The notes below the pieces were generated by a model. That model ran no database searches, was not told where the DNA came from, and saw only the letters and a program-made list of their open reading frames with translations. Shown here in pieces: positions 13,376 to 21,740 of a DNA stretch of 35,227 nucleotides; within the stretch, counting starts at the first letter, position 1, and every line of letters starts with the position of its first letter. The DNA comes from Aeriscardovia sp. (lineage in GTDB: Bacteria; Actinomycetota; Actinomycetes; Actinomycetales; Bifidobacteriaceae), in the NCBI GenBank assembly GCA_017632945.1, contig JAGBQH010000009.1, positions 1-35,227 on the forward strand, read 5' to 3'. The translations under genes and the position numbers were made by a program.

Positions 13376-13636
13376 ATGAAATCGGAGATCCATCCCAATT
13401 ACGGGTATGTGGTGTTTCGCGATCGCAAGGGCGGGCTGGAATTTTTGACCCGCTCGACGATGGTAGGGGACCACAGGGTGAGCCAGACTATAGAGTGGAA
13501 GGACGGCAAGACCTATCCTCTCTACGATGTGGAGGTGTCTAGCGCGACACACCCCTTCTACACCGGCAAGCGCACAGTGCTAGACTCTGCCGGCCAGGTC
13601 AGCAAGTTTGAAAAGCGTTACGGAAAAAAGAAATAA
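13376..13636 (+). CDS. rpmE2: 50S ribosomal protein L31, type B
   Basis: 86-residue L31 of the type B, zinc-free form: [29 protein letters not shown], with no CxxC zinc ribbon cysteines at all, then [40 protein letters not shown], the conserved L31 end. Type B L31 often replaces the zinc form under zinc limitation in bacteria that have both. Whether a second L31 exists cannot be told from this window. AGGAG precedes the ATG with an 8-base gap. A strong terminator follows. Confidence 0.95.
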   Translation: MKSEIHPNYGYVVFRDRKGGLEFLTRSTMVGDHRVSQTIEWKDGKTYPLYDVEVSSATHPFYTGKRTVLDSAGQVSKFEKRYGKKK

Positions 13637-13648
13637 GAAAAATTTTTT

Positions 13649-13671
13649 AAGGGGCATGGGGCCCCTTTTTT
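13649..13671 (+). terminator. Terminator of rpmE2
   Basis: Stem AAGGGGC (13649-13655) and GCCCCTT (13661-13667), loop ATGGG, followed by more T residues to 13671. The T-tract overlaps the stop codon of the opposing MFS gene at 13670-13672. Confidence 0.8.
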
Positions 13672-15040
13672 AATGCCCAAACGAGGCAAAGTCCCCTTCT
13701 CTAAGCGACTTAGAGAAGACGGCTATCAAAATAGCGGCCACGGCTGAAGCTATAGTCATTATCCAAAGCACGTTTGCTGCCAAAACTCCGGAAGAAGAGA
13801 AAGTGAGGCGAAGGCGGGAAAGCAAGGGAGAAGAGAGAAGGGCGCTGTAGATGCTCAGGCCCACGGCCGAGGTGGTGTTTAAAGAAAGTTCGCACAGCCC
13901 CATTCCCCTACCCCTCTCTTCAGGAAGCAGGGTGGAAGTGGCGGCGCTGTAAAGGGGGGAATAGGCTGCGATTTCCCCGAAGTTATAAATGCAGGCAAAA
14001 ACCGTAAGAAGCCAAAAGTTAAATCCTATGCATAGGGCAGAGAGGCCGAGGCCTATTACCATTGCCAAAGCCGAAAACAGGATGGTTTTGTAGTGTCCGA
14101 GCCAAGAAACCAGTTTTCCGGAAAAGGCCCCCACCGCGGCGGTAAGGGCATAAACTGCGGCCAGAGCCCATGAAACTTCGTCCAGAGGTATGTGGTAGAC
14201 GTCTTTCCCTATCAGCTGGTAGATAGGGATCTGGGCGTAAGAAAAGAGGTTGAAAATAATTATCACGCTTATCGCCGAAGCGAAGGCCCGGTTTTTAAGA
14301 AACCTTCTGGGAAGAAAACAGTTTTTATTAAATAGAGCGTAAAAGATAAACCCTAAAAGCAGGCCGACCAATACCAAAATGCTGGCCAGGGAAATAAAGT
14401 CAAAGAAGACGGAGATGGAGCCGGCAAGAAGGGAAAAGAGGATCATTCCAAAGTAATCCACCCTCTTTTTCTTTCCGCTTCCCTTGGGAAGAGAGTGAAG
14501 AAGGGGGAGGAAGGGGATGGAGAGGAGGGGGAGAATAAAGAGAAGGTTCCACGGAATCAGATCCACTAGCCCTCCGGCCAGTACTCCAAGCACGCTCGCT
14601 GCGCTGTACACGGCGCCAAAAAGCCCTATATAAAAAGTCTTTCTTCCCGGCGGAAGCCTTTTAACGCAGGAGACCAGAAATACGCTCCCTGCGGCCTGGG
14701 AGCCTGACTGCTGCAAGATTCTTGCCGCCAACACTCCCGCAAAGGAATGGAAGAAAATTCCTACAAGAGACCCCACAACTAAAAAGGAGGCTCCCCAAAA
14801 GGCAATGGCCCTGGCCGATACAAAATCGCACAGGGAGTCATAGAGAAGTGAAAGGACGGCTAGTACTATGCCCGGTATTACCGAAAGGAAGTCGGACATT
14901 TTCCCCGCGCCCAGGTCCTTCCCTATATCGGAGTAGGAGAGGTTGAAAGCCTGGAGCATGAGGTTGCCCAGAAGATAAATGATTAAAAGAGCCCAGAGGG
15001 CTCCGGTTTTTACAGGTCCTTTTTCTATTTCTTTAGACAC
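13670..15040 (-). CDS. MFS transporter, DHA2/TetL-like, third copy of tandem set
   Basis: 456-residue major facilitator protein. Its architecture matches Gram-positive 14-helix drug/H+ antiporters such as TetL and QacA: the loop 2-3 motif LYDSLCDFVSARAIAFWG, ILQQSGSQAAGSVFLVSCVKRLPPGRKTFYIGLFGAVYSAASVLGVLAGG (helix 4-5, motif C region), and PLYSAATSTLLPEERGRGMGLCELSLNTTSAVGLSIYSAL near the end. It is clearly paralogous to the two genes upstream. Substrate unknown. The GTG start at 15040 lies 35 bases after the preceding stop with no close Shine-Dalgarno site, so its translation may depend on the upstream gene. Confidence 0.82.
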   Translation of the reverse strand: MSKEIEKGPVKTGALWALLIIYLLGNLMLQAFNLSYSDIGKDLGAGKMSDFLSVIPGIVLAVLSLLYDSLCDFVSARAIAFWGASFLVVGSLVGIFFHSFAGVLAARILQQSGSQAAGSVFLVSCVKRLPPGRKTFYIGLFGAVYSAASVLGVLAGGLVDLIPWNLLFILPLLSIPFLPLLHSLPKGSGKKKRVDYFGMILFSLLAGSISVFFDFISLASILVLVGLLLGFIFYALFNKNCFLPRRFLKNRAFASAISVIIIFNLFSYAQIPIYQLIGKDVYHIPLDEVSWALAAVYALTAAVGAFSGKLVSWLGHYKTILFSALAMVIGLGLSALCIGFNFWLLTVFACIYNFGEIAAYSPLYSAATSTLLPEERGRGMGLCELSLNTTSAVGLSIYSALLSSPLLSRLRLTFSSSGVLAANVLWIMTIASAVAAILIAVFSKSLREGDFASFGH

Positions 15041-15075
15041 TTAAAAAGCGTATCAGCTCCAACAGAGGATTTAAG

Positions 15076-16509
15076 CTACTGGGCTATGTCTTCGTCGGTG
15101 TCTACAGAGACGGCCTTCTTTACAACCGAAGAGATGGGCTTCCTGCATATTAGAACCAGTATCAGGGAAGCTAGGGCCACAAGGAACATAATCCAGAAGA
15201 CGTTGGCTGTCTGGCAGGCAGTCATGCCCTTTATTCCAAAGAGGGTGGCGTGGCCCAGTGCCGCATTTTCAATGAGATCGGAGTAAACGGCTATGCCGAT
15301 GGAGGGTGAAATATTGACAATAAGATCGCAGATTCCTATTGCCCTTCCCCTCTCTTCCTGGGGCAGAGCCGCGCTGGCGGCGTCGTAAATAGGGGTGTAG
15401 ATCGCGGTGAAGCCTGCTATGGTGATGGCATTTAGGATGCTAAGGAACCAGAAGCTGGAGTGAATGAAAGCCGCCGAGAGGCCAAAGCCTACAATCTCGG
15501 CTACAAGAGAGAGGATGATAACGGTGTAGTGGCCGAGCTTGTTTACAAGGGGGCCAGAGAAGATGCCTACAACCATTGCCACAAGGTTTACCCCGGTCAG
15601 CCACCAAGACACCTGCTGGAGCGGGATTTGAAACACTCCGTCTCCTATTACCTGGTAAATTGGCGTGCAGGCGAACTCGAAGAAGAAGCTTATGCATAGA
15701 AGCGCAAGAAGGATCATATACCTTCCGTTCTTAAGGAACTTGGGGGTAATAAAGGAGCGCTTGTTTTTGGCCACGTTGAAAGAAAAGCCTATTACTAGCA
15801 CTCCAAATATGATCCAGAGCCACCAGAACTGCATGTAGGAGAAGTAGACGGCGAGGCAGGTGGCGATTCCGGCAAAGATTATGATGCCTATAGAATCCAC
15901 CTTTTCGCCCTTGCCCGAGACGTTGGGGGTGTCTTTGACGAGAATGGGGAAAACGAAAATGGCGAGGGCCGGAATCAAAAGAAGCCACTTCCAGGGCATA
16001 TCCTGGATCCATCCGCCCGCAAATACGCCCAGTGCCACCGAAAGGTAGTAGGCGGCGTTAAACACTCCCAGGTATATTGCCTTTTCCTTTTTGTTTAGGA
16101 ATTTTACGGTCATTATAAGAAAGACCGATCCGGCGACCTGGGCTCCGGCGACCTGAAGGGCCCTTACCACTACTACGACCCAGAAGTTAAAGGAAAGGAA
16201 GAAGCCTACGACGGATGAAACTATTAAAACTCCCACTCCCCACAGCACCATCTTCTTAGGTGAGATAAAGTCGCACAGCGTCTCATAAAGCATGCACACT
16301 ATTCCCAAAATTATTCCGGGAAGCGTGGAAAGGAGCGCGGCTGCAGTTGCTGAAACGTGCAGGGAGGTGCCTATGTTTGAGTAGACCAGGTTGAAGCATT
16401 GAATCATCAGGTTGCCGATGATAAAGACAAACAAAAGGCTGGGGAGGGATTTTTTGGTTTCCCGCCTTATTCGTTCAAATTCGACGTCATTGTCGCTTGC
16501 GTTCTCCAT
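15076..16509 (-). CDS. MFS transporter, DHA2/TetL-like, second copy of tandem set
   Basis: 477 residues from ATG 16509, chosen because AAGGA lies 5-6 bases upstream; the open frame continues 34 codons further but would run into the upstream gene. Same family features as its neighbours: LYETLCDFISPKKMVLWG (motif A position), RALQVAGAQVAGSVFLIMTVKFLNKKEKAIYLGVFNAAYYLSVALGVFAGG, and PIYDAASAALPQEERGRAIGICDLIVNISPSIGIAVYSDL. About 14 hydrophobic segments, a charged N-terminal tail (NDVEFERIRRETKK) and an acidic C-terminus. It starts 8 bases after the preceding gene, whose stop TAA forms part of its Shine-Dalgarno site. Confidence 0.85.
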   Translation of the reverse strand: MENASDNDVEFERIRRETKKSLPSLLFVFIIGNLMIQCFNLVYSNIGTSLHVSATAAALLSTLPGIILGIVCMLYETLCDFISPKKMVLWGVGVLIVSSVVGFFLSFNFWVVVVVRALQVAGAQVAGSVFLIMTVKFLNKKEKAIYLGVFNAAYYLSVALGVFAGGWIQDMPWKWLLLIPALAIFVFPILVKDTPNVSGKGEKVDSIGIIIFAGIATCLAVYFSYMQFWWLWIIFGVLVIGFSFNVAKNKRSFITPKFLKNGRYMILLALLCISFFFEFACTPIYQVIGDGVFQIPLQQVSWWLTGVNLVAMVVGIFSGPLVNKLGHYTVIILSLVAEIVGFGLSAAFIHSSFWFLSILNAITIAGFTAIYTPIYDAASAALPQEERGRAIGICDLIVNISPSIGIAVYSDLIENAALGHATLFGIKGMTACQTANVFWIMFLVALASLILVLICRKPISSVVKKAVSVDTDEDIAQ

Positions 16510-16517
16510 AACAATCC

Positions 16518-17912
16518 TTACTGGTTTGGAGTGCGGACGGAGTGTCCTACAAACTTGCGAACCCCGAGAGTGCAAATTATTGACAGGGCTGAAAGCGCAG
16601 TCATAAGCCAAAATATAAGCGACAGGCGAGGTACAAGCTCAAAACCCACATGGGACTTTTCGACGGCGCTGTATACAGCAATTCCGAGGGCGGGAGACAC
16701 GTTCATAGCCACGTGCGCTATTCCAACCCCTCTTCCTCTCTGGCTTTCGCGCAGGGCGGAAGTGGCTATGTCGTATATGGGCGTATACACCAATGTTAAA
16801 CCCACCTCGTAGACAATCATAAACACCGTCACGGCCGCAAATCCCCACTTAATGGCGAAAGCAGAGAGCAAAAATCCAAGGAGCATTAAAGAGAGGGAGA
16901 GGAGGATGGAAGGCCAGTCGCCAATTTTTTTGCATATCGCCCCCGACAAGCAGGCAGCCCCTACGCATATCAGGTACACCAGGGCCAAAAGCCACGAAAT
17001 GGATTCTAGGTGCATGTGGTACACGCTTTTTCCTATGGTCTTATAGATTGGTATTGCCGCGTACTGGAAGAAGAAAGTCAAAAAGAGGATGAAAAGAGTG
17101 CCTATAAAGGCTCTCGACTTCATCATCGACCTTGTAAGAAGGGGGTTTTTGCTCTTTTTCATCCATATCACAAAGACGGCGAAAAGAAGGCAGCTGACCA
17201 AAAGGAGCCATGTCTTTTCATAAGTAAAGAAGATGGTGAGGAATGCTACGCAAACCGTAAAGAGCGAAGCTCCCAGTCCGTCGAAGGGCTCCGGCTTGGA
17301 TTCTAGCTTTGGAACGTCTTTAAGAAGGAGGGGGAGAAGGAAAATGGCGAGGGCAGGAACGAGGAGGATGTACTTCCATGGGATAAAGTCAATTTGCCCT
17401 CCCAAAAGCATTCCCAATACTACCGATACAAAGTATGCGGCGTTGTTTAGGCCTATAAAGATGCCCCTGTCTTTTTTGGGGAGGTACTTTACAAGGATTA
17501 CCAGCACTACGGAAGCGTGCACGGCTATGGTCTGAAAGATTCTGCATACCAGAACCACCCAAAAGTTGGAAGCTCCGAAAAATCCGGCTACTGAACTTGC
17601 CACCAAAACCAAGGTCCCTATGCACACGATCGTCCTTGGAGACACGTAGTCGCACAGAGTATCGTAAAAGAGGCATATTGCGGCCAGGGCCACTCCCGGC
17701 AGGGACACCAAAAGTGAAGCTTCGGGCACCATATGCAGGCTTTCGCCCACATTTTGGTAAACAAGGTTAAAGGATTGAAAAATAATATGGCCGAAAATGC
17801 CTAAGGCGAAGAGGGCCGGAAGAGCTCTCTTCGCCTTGCGAAGCTGCTGGGGGGAGACGCCTTTGCCTTCCCCCTCTTCAAAAGTTGGGGATACTGAGGG
17901 TTCCCCTGTCAT
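16518..17912 (-). CDS. MFS transporter, DHA2/TetL-like, first copy of tandem set
   Basis: 464-residue MFS protein with the same layout as its two neighbours: LYDTLCDYVSPRTIVCIG, RIFQTIAVHASVVLVILVKYLPKKDRGIFIGLNNAAYFVSVVLGMLLGG, and PIYDIATSALRESQRGRGVGIAHVAMNVSPALGIAVYSAV. TetL-type efflux pumps share the KYIPKENRGKAFG-like segment. The substrate is unknown; drug, metal-chelate or metabolite export are all possible. The start ATG (17912-17910) lies inside the stem of a large inverted repeat and its nearest GGAGG is 17 bases upstream, in the loop. An ATT codon 12 bases upstream, in frame and 5 bases after GGAGG, is a conceivable unusual start. Confidence 0.85.
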   Translation of the reverse strand: MTGEPSVSPTFEEGEGKGVSPQQLRKAKRALPALFALGIFGHIIFQSFNLVYQNVGESLHMVPEASLLVSLPGVALAAICLFYDTLCDYVSPRTIVCIGTLVLVASSVAGFFGASNFWVVLVCRIFQTIAVHASVVLVILVKYLPKKDRGIFIGLNNAAYFVSVVLGMLLGGQIDFIPWKYILLVPALAIFLLPLLLKDVPKLESKPEPFDGLGASLFTVCVAFLTIFFTYEKTWLLLVSCLLFAVFVIWMKKSKNPLLTRSMMKSRAFIGTLFILFLTFFFQYAAIPIYKTIGKSVYHMHLESISWLLALVYLICVGAACLSGAICKKIGDWPSILLSLSLMLLGFLLSAFAIKWGFAAVTVFMIVYEVGLTLVYTPIYDIATSALRESQRGRGVGIAHVAMNVSPALGIAVYSAVEKSHVGFELVPRLSLIFWLMTALSALSIICTLGVRKFVGHSVRTPNQ

Positions 17913-17978
17913 TGAAACTGAAATTACATCCTCCAGAAGAAGAACCTTTAGTTAGTTTCAATGATAACCTGGGGAACC
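17899..17978 (-). promoter_or_regulatory. Large inverted repeat covering the start codon of the first DHA2-like gene
   Basis: In the mRNA sense: GGTTCCCC (17978-17971), 6-base side loop, TCATTGAAACT (17964-17954), a 34-base loop, AGTTTCAATGA (17919-17909), 2-base side loop, GGGGAACC (17906-17899). This makes 8 + 11 paired bases. The ATG (17912-17910) is in the 3' arm of the inner stem; GGAGG (17934-17930) and a minimal ATG-TAA (17929-17924) are in the loop. There is no U-tract. It begins 8 bases after the stop of the upstream gene. The geometry suggests control of translation initiation. Confidence 0.6.
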
Positions 17979-17985
17979 TACAGAC

Positions 17986-19437
17986 CTATTTCCTTACCTT
18001 TTTCTTTCCCCTCACCTTGGCCTCGGCGGCCTTCAGCACATCCTCATCTGCGCTGAGAGGATCCTCCAGGGCGGCCTTCTCGGCGGGAGTTAGAGAATTG
18101 GCCCTCTTCTCCATATTGATGATGTGCCTCTCAGAGTAGGTCAGGTAGAGAGAGAGGATGAAGCAAAGGCCTCCTGCTATAAAGATAACTACGCTTGAAG
18201 CCCCCCAGCCGAACCTGTCTACAAGTTCTCCTATGAGGGCGGTGGCGATGGTGTCTCCAAAGATGTATTGGAAGAAGCCCATAAATCCGGTAGAAACTCC
18301 TACGGCGTACTTGGGGACGGCCTCGTTTACCATAAGGCCTACAAGATCTAGAGGTGCATAAATGCAGGCGCCTGAGATGAAGAGGCCTACCAGGATCAGA
18401 GCCTTGTCGGGGGCAAAGAAGTAGAGGCACAGAGCGCATATCATCACTATCGTCAGGCAGAAGGTGACAAGAGCCCTGCGGCCTTTTAGAAGGTCGGAGA
18501 CGAAGCCGAAGAAGATGACGGCGGGGATGAGGAAGAGCTCGTACTCGCCCACGATCCAACGGGCTGTGTTTGCGCTAAAGCCCTTGGTGGGAAGGTAGCT
18601 AGGAATCCAGCTCAAAATTCCGTACCTGCAGATGTAAAAGCTCATGGAGGCCAAAGAGACCGCCCACACCGTCTTGTTGCAGAGGATGTCTTTGAGGAAG
18701 ACCTGCCAAACGCTCTTCCTGGTTACGCTTCCCGCGGTGGTGCCGCCGTTTTCGTTTAGCTCTACGCTGTCGGAGTAGGTGTTAATGTCGGGAAGGCCAT
18801 AGGTCTCGGGCCTTTCGGAGTTTATAAGGTACATCAAAGTGCCGATAATGGCGGCAACGATGGAAGAGGTAATGAAGATGGCGCTTATAGATCCCGAAAA
18901 TGCGGCAGCTGCGGCCTCAATTGTTACAACGCAGAAGAAGGCGCCGAAGTTATGGGCGGCGCTCCAGATTGCATAGGCCGTACCTCGGCTTCGCTTTGCA
19001 AACCATAAGCTAACCTCCCTCTGGCACACTGGCGCTCCCACGCCCTGGAAGACTGAGTTTATGAGCATGAGCACTATCATGACGCCAAAAGATCTAGTCC
19101 AGGCAAAGAAGAGATTGGCTATGGCAGATCCATAAAGGGCCAGGATAAGAAACCTTTTCATAGAGACCCTGTCGGCCACAAAGCCCATGATGAATTTGCT
19201 GATGCCGTATCCTATGCCGAAGGCGGAGAGGATGATTCCGATCTCTCCTACGCTGAAGCCGTATTGGTGCCTTAGGGGGATCTCCTCATCTTGCACGACT
19301 TGGCGGATGATATAGAAGGAGGCGTAAGAAAGACATGTAGCTATCAGCACGCCAGTTTGCCTCATATGGTATTGGTGCTTTACCCTTTCTTTCGGTACCT
19401 TGGTGGCAGAAACGGTGGGTATCCCTAGAAATGACAT
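17986..19437 (-). CDS. Organophosphate:phosphate antiporter (GlpT/UhpT family MFS)
   Basis: 483 residues from ATG 19437, chosen because AAGGAAG lies just upstream and because this start puts the key residues at family positions: Arg45 (SFYIIRQ; GlpT Arg45), His162 (WSAAHNFGA; GlpT His165) and Arg271 (ICRYGILSWIPSYL; GlpT Arg269). These arginines bind the phosphate group in GlpT. An in-frame ATG at 19467 is an alternative. Other landmarks are GISKFIMGFVADRVSMKRF and SERPETYGLP. The protein should import an organic phosphate such as glycerol-3-phosphate or a hexose phosphate in exchange for phosphate; which one is open. The basic C-terminus is followed 8 bases later by the inverted repeat. Divergent from the YhgE genes. 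Confidence 0.9.
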   Translation of the reverse strand: MSFLGIPTVSATKVPKERVKHQYHMRQTGVLIATCLSYASFYIIRQVVQDEEIPLRHQYGFSVGEIGIILSAFGIGYGISKFIMGFVADRVSMKRFLILALYGSAIANLFFAWTRSFGVMIVLMLINSVFQGVGAPVCQREVSLWFAKRSRGTAYAIWSAAHNFGAFFCVVTIEAAAAAFSGSISAIFITSSIVAAIIGTLMYLINSERPETYGLPDINTYSDSVELNENGGTTAGSVTRKSVWQVFLKDILCNKTVWAVSLASMSFYICRYGILSWIPSYLPTKGFSANTARWIVGEYELFLIPAVIFFGFVSDLLKGRRALVTFCLTIVMICALCLYFFAPDKALILVGLFISGACIYAPLDLVGLMVNEAVPKYAVGVSTGFMGFFQYIFGDTIATALIGELVDRFGWGASSVVIFIAGGLCFILSLYLTYSERHIINMEKRANSLTPAEKAALEDPLSADEDVLKAAEAKVRGKKKVRK

Positions 19438-19549
19438 TACTTCTTCCTTACTTTTAAGTTGCCCCATTGCAACCTAAGCGGGTGTTGTATATTAGCACTC
19501 GTAGAAAAAACTTATACATGCTACCACTAATCTGCGATCTGAGGAAAAT

Positions 19550-21736
19550 TTGGTATTCAAAATCTTAAGAAGGGATTTGATCAGGCTTTGGGGCACTCCA
19601 GCTGCCTTCATCACCCTTTTGACCCTCCTTTTTCTCCCGGCCGTATACGGGTGGTTTAGCACCTATGCCTATTCAAACCCCTACTCCAAGACGGGAAATC
19701 TGCCCGTGGCCGTGGCAAATATGGATTCAGAGGCAAGCGTGGAAGGGGAAAAAATAGACGTGGGTTCGGATTTGGTGGAAAATCTGAAGAAAAATAAAGA
19801 GCTCGACTGGAAATTTGTAGGGGAAAAAGAAGCAAAGGCGGGAGTTGAAAGCGGGAAGTACTTTGCGGCTTTTATTGTGCCCTCAGGCTTTAGCCAAGAT
19901 CTCGCCTCCGCCATCGAGAATCCGAAAAACGCCAAAAAACCCGAAATCCTCTATTTTTCAAACCAGGAAAAAAGCCCTGTAACCGGTGAAATCACTTCAG
20001 TAGGAGCTGCAAAGATTCAAAGGGAAATAAATTCGCAGATAGATTCTTCCCTCCTCAAAGCCGTAATGGAAAAAATGAGCCAGGCAGCCTCGTTTTCCAA
20101 AGAAAAGACGCTTTCGGGGGCCCAGAAGATAATTGACGACGCTAAAGACCTCAAAGAAGATCTCTCCCGCATCGCTTCTGACCAGCAAAGCCTTTCAGAA
20201 AGCATTTCTTCCTCTTCCCTCGCCCTCTCTTCAGCTTCCTCTTCTCTTTCTTCTCTTTCTTCTTTTCCGTCCCTTTCCCTTCCCTCTTCCCTGCCCTCGC
20301 TTTCCCCCCTTCCGCTTCAAGCGCTTGAAGAAAAGATTTCATCTCTCTTTTCTACCCTCTCCCGCATTTCCTCTTTTCCCTTCCCCTCCCCTTTAAAAAA
20401 TCAGGCCTCTTTGACCCTCTCTTCGCTTTCTTCCCTCCTTTCATCCCTCTCTTCGCGCCTCAACTTTTTAGAGGAGCTGTGCACGAAGGCCAGGCAGACC
20501 GCTTCCTCCCTTCTTTTAAACCTGCACACTAAGTGGCAGGAAGCCAGGAGCGTGGCCTCTTCCATCCCTTCCTTCCTCTCTGAAAGTTCACGCGACCTTG
20601 AAAACCTTTCTTCTGCCCTCCAAAATGCAAACGGGCCCCTGGGGGAGTGGGAAAACGAACTTTCCGCTCTCTCTACCTCCCTTTCCCAAATTCAGGGCTC
20701 TGAATTTATTTCGTTCCTTTCCAAAATTGGAGATCTGAACGCTTCCGGCGCCTCTTCTTTCCTCTCTTCTCCTATAGAACTTGAAACCGTGCCCGTCTAC
20801 CCCGCTTCCTACACTCAGGCCGTCTCGCCCTTCTTTCTAGCTCTTTCTTTGTGGGTGGGATCTTTTATGCTGGTTGTCATCTACACCCTCTTTCCCGACG
20901 GGAAGGGAATTGGGAAGGTGGGGGCCAGAAAGGGCTATTTTGCCAGGCTCTTCCTTTTCTGGTTCATTTCCTGCCTTCAGGCACTGGTTTCTTCTCTGGG
21001 GGAAGCGTGGATACTGGACTTTAAAGTGCGATCCCTCCCCCTCTTCTTTTTCTCGGCCGTTTTTTCCTCCCTCGTCTTTTCCTCCGTCATTTTTGCCATG
21101 GCGGTATGCATGGGAAAGCTTGGCAAGGCCATGGCGCTGGTTGCGGTCATGATCCAAATCCCCTCTTCTGGTGGGATGTACCCGGTTTCGCTTCTGCCCC
21201 CTGCCTACAGGGCCCTCTACCCGCTTTTGCCTTTTACCTACTCCATAGACCTTTTCAGATCCTCTGTGGCCGGAGGGGGAACATGGATCTTTGTAAAAGA
21301 TGCAATTTTCCTTTTCCTTTTCGCCCTTTCTTTTACTTTGGCCTCCCTCATTCTCTTTCCCGCCCTCTCTTCTTTGCAAAAGTCCTTGAACTTCCGTCTG
21401 AAGGCGGCAGATTTTTTCACCTCGGAAGGAGAAAACCTTCCTTCTTCCAGCAGGCTTGAAAACTCTATCTACCTTCGCCTTTCCGTCCAGCCCGAGGCAA
21501 AAGTGGAAATGGAGTGGAAAAAATTCAGGAGAAGGTACAAGGCGGCTGCAGCCGGGGTGTGCTCCTTCTTTTTCGCCCTCCCCCTCGTTTTTATGGTTTT
21601 AATGTTTGCTGGCGTTGCCAGCCGCAGCATTTTCCTCTTCGTGTGGGTAGGATCCTATGCCGCGGCCATGATCGCGGCCGCCTTCATGGAGTACGGGAGG
21701 CTGTGCGCGCAAAAGGCCGTAGAAAGGCGCTTGTGA
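19550..21736 (+). CDS. YhgE/Pip-type membrane protein, first of pair
   Basis: 728-residue relative of YhgE and the phage infection protein (Pip), with ABC-2-type membrane topology. Order: N-terminal helix FITLLTLLFLPAVYGWFSTYAYSNPYSKTGNLPVAVANMD (family LYAWFNxxxxWDPYxnT..lpVAVVN), an extracellular domain with PVTGEITSVGAAKIQREIN, a long Ser/Leu-rich helical linker (residues about 215-370) and a C-terminal membrane domain of five to six helices including MIQIPSSGGMYPVSLLPPAYRALYPLLPFTYSIDLFRSSVAGG. The TTG start is supported by GAGGA 5 bases upstream. An extra C-terminal segment with two helices follows the usual end. In bifidobacteria such genes occur in adjacent pairs. Probably exports or handles an envelope component; unproven. 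Confidence 0.85.
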   Translation: MVFKILRRDLIRLWGTPAAFITLLTLLFLPAVYGWFSTYAYSNPYSKTGNLPVAVANMDSEASVEGEKIDVGSDLVENLKKNKELDWKFVGEKEAKAGVESGKYFAAFIVPSGFSQDLASAIENPKNAKKPEILYFSNQEKSPVTGEITSVGAAKIQREINSQIDSSLLKAVMEKMSQAASFSKEKTLSGAQKIIDDAKDLKEDLSRIASDQQSLSESISSSSLALSSASSSLSSLSSFPSLSLPSSLPSLSPLPLQALEEKISSLFSTLSRISSFPFPSPLKNQASLTLSSLSSLLSSLSSRLNFLEELCTKARQTASSLLLNLHTKWQEARSVASSIPSFLSESSRDLENLSSALQNANGPLGEWENELSALSTSLSQIQGSEFISFLSKIGDLNASGASSFLSSPIELETVPVYPASYTQAVSPFFLALSLWVGSFMLVVIYTLFPDGKGIGKVGARKGYFARLFLFWFISCLQALVSSLGEAWILDFKVRSLPLFFFSAVFSSLVFSSVIFAMAVCMGKLGKAMALVAVMIQIPSSGGMYPVSLLPPAYRALYPLLPFTYSIDLFRSSVAGGGTWIFVKDAIFLFLFALSFTLASLILFPALSSLQKSLNFRLKAADFFTSEGENLPSSSRLENSIYLRLSVQPEAKVEMEWKKFRRRYKAAAAGVCSFFFALPLVFMVLMFAGVASRSIFLFVWVGSYAAAMIAAAFMEYGRLCAQKAVERRL

Positions 21737-21740
21737 AAGG

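Noticed and set aside
16510..16611. 34-codon N-terminal extension of the second TetL-like MFS gene
   Set aside because: It overlaps the coding end of the previous gene; a good Shine-Dalgarno site and family start are at ATG 16509.
19492..19500. TTAGCACTC, a perfect left arm of the CIRCE element, upstream of the organophosphate antiporter
   Set aside because: The right arm GAGTGCTAA is absent after the 9-base spacer, and the gene is not a heat-shock gene; a 9-base match alone is weak.
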